A stretch of 53,471 nucleotides of DNA, taken from contig CAZWCX010000039.1 in NCBI GenBank assembly GCA_964632945.1, positions 1 to 53,471 on the forward strand. The letters run 5' to 3'. The position numbers were made by a program, and so were the translations under genes. Under the pieces are notes generated by a model that was given only the letters and a program-made list of their open reading frames with translations, made no database searches and was not told the origin of the DNA. Of this stretch, positions 49,073 through 53,471 are shown piece after piece. Positions within the stretch are counted from its first letter, which is position 1; every line of letters starts with the position of its first letter. This DNA is from CAZWCX01 sp964632945 (GTDB lineage: Bacteria > Planctomycetota > MHYJ01 > WSZJ01 > CAZWCX01).

Positions 49073-50331
49073 TGGGCCGCGAGAGCAGGGCGGACGAGCG
49101 CGACCTGACGAATCCGTACACGGGTCTGTTCACGCGCGTGGGGAGCCCCGACCCGGAGCCGTTCGATCCGGACCTGCCGATGTTCGCCGGCTCGATGGTC
49201 CCGTTCGGGTCCCGCGTCACCGAGGACGCGGTCGGCGGGGCCGGTTGGCGCCCCGAGGAGGCCCGGGGGGCGTGCTGGGGCGAGGCCGTCGAGCGCTGCC
49301 AGACCTTTCCGCTTGCCACCGACCGGGTCGTCGACGCCTGCTGGGCGGACTGGCCGCTACCGGAGCCGGCCATTCCGCCGGAGCGCTGGGTCCTCTTCCA
49401 TCCGGACCAGTACGCACTGAGAGGATTCGGCTTTCAGCCGTTCGATCGTGGCACCCGGTGTCGCTGGGTGGCGCTGCGGGATGCCCTCACCGGGCGCGCG
49501 GTCTGGGCGCCGGAAGAGATGGTGTTCCTCTGGGCCCGCACCGGCGTGGGGCACCGCCTTCTGCCCGGGATCTCGACCGGCCTCTCCTGCGGCCGGCGGG
49601 GGGACCCCGTGGTCCTGCGCGGACTGCAGGAGGGGGTCGAACGGGACGCCCTGATGGGGATGTGGTGGGGGAGGTATCCGCTGGAGGAGTGGCCTGCCGC
49701 CCCGGTCTGGACCGCGGTCGGTACGGAGGTCTCGGAGCGGGCACGGCGCCCGAACCTGCGCTACCGGTTTTATCGGGTGGCGACTCCGCTCAGCGCCCAC
49801 GTGACCGTCACCACGCTCGAGGGCGAGGACGTCGCGGGATCGCTGTTCAGCGCGGGGGCGGCCTGTCGCGAGACGCGCGTCGACAGTTGGCGGAAGTCGC
49901 TGCTCGAGTCCGTGCAGGGCCTGCACTTCGTCCGCTACCTGCGTCGGCATACCGGTCTGACCCGCATCGACCGACTGGAGCAACTGACCGAGTTCCGGCT
50001 GCACGCGCTGTACTACAGTCTCCATCCGGAGCGCCTCCCACGCACTCCCTTTCACCGGGCTGCGGCGGCCCGGGCGGATGCGGGCGACGGCGCGCGCGAA
50101 GACCTGACGGCGCTGGCCGCGCGCCTGGGACCCGAACGTCCCGTGCTCGTTCGCCACGTCACCCCGCCGGCGCTCGCCCGGGAACGGCTCGACTTCATCG
50201 TCGCCCGCGTGGTCGTCCCCGGCCTTCAGCCGATGCACGGCAACCACGTGCTTCCGCTCCTCGGCGGACCGCTTTGGGCCCCGCGCGGCTGGCGCGAATG
50301 GGCCGACGCCGACCCGCACCCGTTCCCGTGA
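49072..50331 (+). CDS. YcaO-domain azoline-forming cyclodehydratase
   Basis: 419 residues from ATG 49072, overlapping the previous stop. YcaO enzymes use ATP to activate the peptide backbone so that Cys, Ser or Thr side chains close to thiazoline or oxazoline. ATP/Mg motifs are present: ACWGEAVERCQT (about 67-78), STGLSCGRRGDPVVLRGLQE followed by GVERDAL (about 169-196), and CRETRVDSWRKSLLESVQ (about 265-282). The chain ends in PHPFP, the PxPxP C-terminus typical of cyclodehydratases that act with a C-type partner, which supports heterocycle formation rather than thioamidation. Together with its neighbours it forms a full B-C-D set. Confidence 0.9.
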   Translation: MGRESRADERDLTNPYTGLFTRVGSPDPEPFDPDLPMFAGSMVPFGSRVTEDAVGGAGWRPEEARGACWGEAVERCQTFPLATDRVVDACWADWPLPEPAIPPERWVLFHPDQYALRGFGFQPFDRGTRCRWVALRDALTGRAVWAPEEMVFLWARTGVGHRLLPGISTGLSCGRRGDPVVLRGLQEGVERDALMGMWWGRYPLEEWPAAPVWTAVGTEVSERARRPNLRYRFYRVATPLSAHVTVTTLEGEDVAGSLFSAGAACRETRVDSWRKSLLESVQGLHFVRYLRRHTGLTRIDRLEQLTEFRLHALYYSLHPERLPRTPFHRAAAARADAGDGAREDLTALAARLGPERPVLVRHVTPPALARERLDFIVARVVVPGLQPMHGNHVLPLLGGPLWAPRGWREWADADPHPFP

Positions 50332-50341
50332 GGTGTTCCGG

Positions 50342-51085
50342 ATGGATCGAGACGAGACCGCGGACCGCCGCTTTTTCCGCTGGACGGAACTCGACCGCAC
50401 GTCGTACCCGGAATTCCGGGACCGGATCCTGGCGTTCGAGGGGGACCATGCGCCGATCCGCGCGCGCACCTACGCGGGAGTTCCGCGCGAACCTCTCGAG
50501 CGCGTGCGACCGCGTGCGCTGGGATCGCTCGACCGGGCGCTGGCGGGCCGCCGGTCGGCGCGCGATCTGGAAACCGGACTTCCCCCGCGCCGTACGCTCT
50601 CGCGAATCCTGCAGTTTGCCCACGGCGTAAACGAGAGTCGCGCCCGCGGACCGGTTCCGTCCGGGGGGGGGCTGCAGGCCCTGGAACTCTACCTGGCCGT
50701 TCTCGGCGAGGGATGGCCCGGCGCGGGGCTCTACCACTACGACCGGGAGGCGCATGCCCTGTCCCGGCTCGGCGAAGCGGAACCGGCTCGTTCCCTGCCC
50801 GCGCGGATTCCCTCGATGGCCCAGTTCTCCGGGGGGTCGCTCCTGTGGGTCCTGGCGGGGGACCTGCCGCGCGTGGAGAGAAAGTACGGCGCCCGCGCGG
50901 GGCGTTTCCTGCTGCTCGAGGCCGGACATCTGATGCAGAATCTCTGCCTGCTGTCGGCGAGCCTGGGGTGGTGCACGCTTCCGCTGGGCGGATACTTCGA
51001 GCGGGACGTCGCCCGCGCGTTCCGGTTGCCTGCGGGGGATGCGGTCCTGTACGTGGGGGTCCTGGGGAGGCCGCGCGCGGAATGA
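50342..51085 (+). CDS. SagB-type FMN-dependent azoline dehydrogenase
   Basis: 247 residues. ATG 50342 is preferred over GTG 50333 because GAGGTG sits about 7 nt before it. The nitroreductase fold is recognisable by RRSARDLE, PSGGGLQALELYLAV (PSxGxxxxxExY), GLYHYDREAHAL, KYGARAGRFLLLEAGHLMQN (Lys-Tyr active-site pair and FMN-binding helix) and LGWCTLPLGG. SagB/ThcOx enzymes oxidise thiazolines and oxazolines to aromatic azoles. It follows the YcaO gene by about 10 nt, completing the modification enzymes. No dedicated leader protease or ABC exporter is seen before the strand switch at 51086. Confidence 0.88.
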   Translation: MDRDETADRRFFRWTELDRTSYPEFRDRILAFEGDHAPIRARTYAGVPREPLERVRPRALGSLDRALAGRRSARDLETGLPPRRTLSRILQFAHGVNESRARGPVPSGGGLQALELYLAVLGEGWPGAGLYHYDREAHALSRLGEAEPARSLPARIPSMAQFSGGSLLWVLAGDLPRVERKYGARAGRFLLLEAGHLMQNLCLLSASLGWCTLPLGGYFERDVARAFRLPAGDAVLYVGVLGRPRAE

Positions 51086-51141
51086 AGCCCGGGCGCGGGC
51101 GGCTGGAGGCTCTTCCATCCTGCGCTCAGGTCGAATCCCCG

Positions 51142-51486
51142 CTACGACGGTCTGGCCGGCCGGCACGTTGCGCACGGGCAGATCTGGCGCAGGAACTCGA
51201 ACGAGTAGATCCCCGTGTCGTGGCCGTCGCTCCAGCGGAATTTGACGGCATAGTTGCCCTGCGGTTCGACTTCCTCAACGTGGATGTCGCGCGGCGGTCC
51301 GCCGGTGAGCATCACCATCCCGGCCGTCTTCTGGCGTTCGGTGCGGCACCCCGCGCAGGGGCACTCGCCCCGGAGGTAGGGCAGCGTGTACAGGCTCCGG
51401 TGTCCGTCCGCCCAGGTGATGGCGAATTCGCCGGTCTCCAGGGCCTGGACGTCGGTCGGCTCATGCGCGGGCTGGAAGTGGGGCAT
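51142..51486 (-). CDS. DUF971-domain protein
   Basis: 114 residues from ATG 51486, with GGAG about 10 nt upstream. The domain (TGEFAITWADGHRSLYTLPY, LRGECPCAGC and, later, YAVKFRWSDGHDTGIYSFEF then LRQICPCATC) is the gamma-butyrobetaine hydroxylase N-terminal-like DUF971 fold with two CxCxxC pairs likely to bind metal. Stand-alone DUF971 proteins are widespread and some are linked to Fe-S cluster assembly. It is convergent with the SagB-type gene and has its own promoter, so it is probably not part of the azole cluster. Confidence 0.85.
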   Translation of the reverse strand: MPHFQPAHEPTDVQALETGEFAITWADGHRSLYTLPYLRGECPCAGCRTERQKTAGMVMLTGGPPRDIHVEEVEPQGNYAVKFRWSDGHDTGIYSFEFLRQICPCATCRPARPS

Positions 51487-51512
51487 GGGAAATCTCCAAC
51501 GAGAAGGCCCCC

Positions 51513-51542
51513 TCTCTAGCATCCGGCCGGCCTGTGCGTCAA
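51513..51542 (-). promoter_or_regulatory. Candidate promoter for the DUF971 gene
   Basis: On the minus strand, TTGACG (51537-51542), 18-nt spacer, TAGAGA (51513-51518), 27 nt before the start codon. Confidence 0.45.
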
Positions 51543-51635
51543 TCGTCGTTCCTTGCCTCCTCGGACCGCGCCTGATATCGTTCACCGGCCGCGCCTGCGG
51601 GCGCGGGTCGATCCGCTTCCAGGGAGGTCGCCCCG

Positions 51636-52295
51636 ATGCTCATCCGCCGCCTGATTCCTCTCCTGCTCGCGATCGCGCCGGTGGTCGCCGGTTGCGCGTC
51701 GTCGCCGATCCATCCGCCGGAGGAAGGTCCTCAAGCGAACGAGGCCCACGCGGCCCGCCTGCTCCGCAACATCGTGGATGCGGAGGAGGACTGGAAGTAC
51801 AGCGACCTCGACGGCAACGGGGCCCAGGACTACTGGACCCGCGACGTGACCGGGTTTTTCGCCTTGGACCGGACCGACCGCGCCGGGCATCGCGGCGTCA
51901 GCAGGGAGGTCGCCCTCGCCGACCCGATCGGGACGAACTACTACCCGAAGGAGCTGAAGCGGTTGCACGGCGCGCCGGCCCACGGCTACCGCTTCAAGGC
52001 GCTGCTCATGGACGAGCGTGGTTGGCCCTACGCCCTGGATGAGGACGAAGACGGGACGGCCAACTCGAACTCGTCGCGGTACGGCTTCGTCGCGTATCCA
52101 GAGCGGTATCCGGCGGACGGACGGGCCACGTTCCTGGTCAATCAACGGGGGATCGTGTGGCAGAAAGACCTCGAAGGGGCGCTGCCGCCGCACAAGTTCC
52201 CCGCGGAGCCCGAGGCGGAAGGGTGGACGGCGCGGGACCGTTCCGGGGCGCGCGGCGGAACGTACGAACCGCGCTCCCGCACCGGCCGGCATTAG
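51636..52295 (+). CDS. Lipoprotein with DUF2950-like domain
   Basis: 219 residues; GGGAGGT precedes ATG 51636. The signal peptide ends in a lipobox (VVAGC, residues about 16-20). The mature protein has NIVDAEEDWKYSDLDGNGAQ, continuing DYWTRDVTGF, then HGYRFKALLMDERG and YGFVAYPERYPADGRATFLV, continuing NQRGIVWQKDLE. The last two phrases match DUF2950 proteins. DUF2950 has no known activity. The calcium-loop-like DLDGNGAQD and DEDEDGTANS are also notable. Monocistronic between the DUF971 gene and the adaptor gene. Confidence 0.78.
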   Translation: MLIRRLIPLLLAIAPVVAGCASSPIHPPEEGPQANEAHAARLLRNIVDAEEDWKYSDLDGNGAQDYWTRDVTGFFALDRTDRAGHRGVSREVALADPIGTNYYPKELKRLHGAPAHGYRFKALLMDERGWPYALDEDEDGTANSNSSRYGFVAYPERYPADGRATFLVNQRGIVWQKDLEGALPPHKFPAEPEAEGWTARDRSGARGGTYEPRSRTGRH

Positions 52296-52510
52296 TGGTT
52301 CTTCAATCTCGAGATCCTGCGTTCGGCCGAGTCGAATTTCGCGCCCGGCGAGGCGCGATTGGGAGGCGATGCCCCGGTGCATCGCCGACGACGAGCAACG
52401 AAGCCCGGCGCGAAAAGCGACCGGACCGACCCCGGAGATCCAGGTGGAAGCCCCACCAGGTCCAGGGTCGTCGGTCACCCGGGACCGCCGGCGCCGGCCG
52501 CGCCAGACGG

Positions 52511-52539
52511 TTGCCGCGCCCCCCCGATTCTGCGACAAT
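52511..52539 (+). promoter_or_regulatory. Candidate promoter for the adaptor gene
   Basis: TTGCCG (52511-52516), 17-nt spacer, GACAAT (52534-52539), with the ATG 27 nt further on. Confidence 0.45.
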
Positions 52540-52565
52540 GCGGCATTCGCAATTCGGCGGGATCC

Positions 52566-53471
52566 ATGTACAAGCTGCTCATCCTGCTCCTCGTGCTCGG
52601 CGGCGCCGCGGCGGCCTTTTGGGCGGCCGGCCGGGAGGACGTTCTCGACGTGAAGGTGATCCCCGTCCGCCGCGGACGGGTCGAGGAGACGGTCACCGCC
52701 ACCAGTTCGGGAACCGTCCGTCCACTGAAGCGGGTTCGCCTTCTTTCCGAGTTGATGGGACGCGTCCACCGGATCCATCGCCGCGAGGGCGTCGCGGTAC
52801 GGCAGGACGAAACGGTCCTGGAACTCGACCGCAAGGCCCTGGAGGCTTCCGCTGCGGTCGCGCAGGCGAACGTCGGGGTGGCCCGGTCCCAGCTCGAATC
52901 CTCGGTCATGCGCCGGGCCAAGGCGGACGACGACTTCAAGCGCATCAGCGGCTTGTTCAATGAACGGCCCGGGGCCCGCTACGTCTCGGAATCGGAGTTC
53001 GAGCGGGCCCGGATGGAAAAGGAGCTGGCCGCCGAGGCGGTCCGCACGGCCGAGGCGAACTTGCGGCTGCTCGAGGCCCAACAGCGCGTCGTCCAGGTCG
53101 ATCTCGACCGCACCCAGGTGCGGGCCCCCTTCTCCGGGACCGTCACCGACCTCGCCGTCGAGGACGGGGCTTCCGTGTCGATCGGCTCCCTTCTCTTCGA
53201 GCTGATGGACATGTCGTCCGTCCAGGTTCGCGCCCCCTTCGACGAGGTGGACGCGGGTCGGATCCGTCTGGGACAGGACGTCCGGCTCACGCTCGACGCC
53301 TTCCCCGACCGCACCTACCCCGGCAAGGTCGTGGAGATCGCCCCGGTGGTCTCGACCACGTTCGAGAAGAACCGGACGATCGACATCACCGTTTCGGTGA
53401 GCGACGAGGACCGGACGCTGCGCGTCGGCATGTCGGTCGACGTGGTGATCGTGGTGAGCGTCGTCGAGGAC
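52566..53471 (+). CDS. HlyD/MacA-type periplasmic adaptor protein (3' end beyond the window)
   Basis: The first 302 codons of an open frame that is still open at the window edge. An N-terminal membrane anchor (MYKLLILLLVLGGAAAAFWA) is followed by the barrel-sandwich start (GTVRPLKRVRLLSELMGRVH, REGVAVRQDETVLELD), a coiled-coil hairpin (ALEASAAVAQANVGVARSQL; ARMEKELAAEAVRTAEANLR), the returning lipoyl half (TQVRAPFSGTVTDLAVEDGA) and the beta-barrel (VRLTLDAFPDRTYPGKVVEI). These adaptors link an inner-membrane ABC (MacB-type) or RND pump to an outer-membrane channel. A MacB-like gene would be expected next. It could export the azole peptide, but it has its own promoter and is separated from that cluster by two genes. 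Confidence 0.88.
   Translation, partial: MYKLLILLLVLGGAAAAFWAAGREDVLDVKVIPVRRGRVEETVTATSSGTVRPLKRVRLLSELMGRVHRIHRREGVAVRQDETVLELDRKALEASAAVAQANVGVARSQLESSVMRRAKADDDFKRISGLFNERPGARYVSESEFERARMEKELAAEAVRTAEANLRLLEAQQRVVQVDLDRTQVRAPFSGTVTDLAVEDGASVSIGSLLFELMDMSSVQVRAPFDEVDAGRIRLGQDVRLTLDAFPDRTYPGKVVEIAPVVSTTFEKNRTIDITVSVSDEDRTLRVGMSVDVVIVVSVVED

Overview
The DNA is very GC-rich, mostly on one strand, and densely coding. Five large transmembrane Ser/Thr protein kinases or kinase-like proteins with TPR-type sensor regions, a sixth of related design fused to a sulfatase-modifying (FGE-type) domain, an ECF sigma factor beside a kinase, and a HEAT-repeat protein suggest an uncultured Planctomycetota-like bacterium. 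That assignment is an inference from gene content. A 10-N gap at 25617-25626 shows this is a scaffolded draft or metagenome assembly, and the sequence right after the gap looks like a foreign YidC fragment.

Layout. 1-1.9 kb: a small double-glycine leader peptide (minus strand), a VOC protein and a membrane-anchored hypothetical. 2-10.2 kb: two giant TPR kinases. 10.5-14.9 kb: a secreted protease-like protein with a damaged active site, an ECF sigma factor and its zinc-ribbon kinase. 15-20.6 kb: an ACP/acyl-AMP ligase/acyltransferase fusion, convergent nadA, then nth and a membrane protein with an AAR2-like start. 20.8-26 kb: the kinase-FGE protein, a HEAT-repeat protein and an SCP2-like gene broken by the gap. 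26.2-30.8 kb (minus): one candidate operon of two ATP-grasp ligases, a GNAT acetyltransferase and a KamA-type radical SAM aminomutase, probably a small-molecule pathway. 30.9-32.5 kb (minus): phasin-like gene, PhaR repressor and a 60-residue four-Cys protein behind a consensus promoter carrying two palindromic operators. 33-44 kb: a pseudokinase-TPR protein, two exported or lipoprotein hypotheticals and another kinase-TPR protein. 44-45.6 kb: a FFLEE-motif protein whose promoter carries the same operator in the same register as the phasin promoter, and a divergent alpha/beta hydrolase. 45.7-51.1 kb: XerC/D recombinase, then a Cys-rich membrane protein, an SRPBCC protein, an E1-like/RRE protein, a YcaO cyclodehydratase and a SagB-type dehydrogenase. 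51.1-53.5 kb: a DUF971 protein, a DUF2950-like lipoprotein and a truncated HlyD/MacA-type adaptor.

The most exciting system is 46.8-51.1 kb. It has a complete azole-forming (TOMM, streptolysin-S-like) enzyme set directly downstream of a protein in which a Gly-Gly is followed by an 11-residue run made only of Cys, Ser and Thr, as in streptolysin S. Here that run sits at the N-terminus of a multi-pass membrane protein rather than in a short peptide. Other points worth following are a shared operator that defines a PHA-type regulon, a shared ECF-like promoter upstream of the gene at 1298 and the sigma-linked kinase, MshEN-like motifs at the N-terminus of a kinase, and the KamA/GNAT/ATP-grasp operon.
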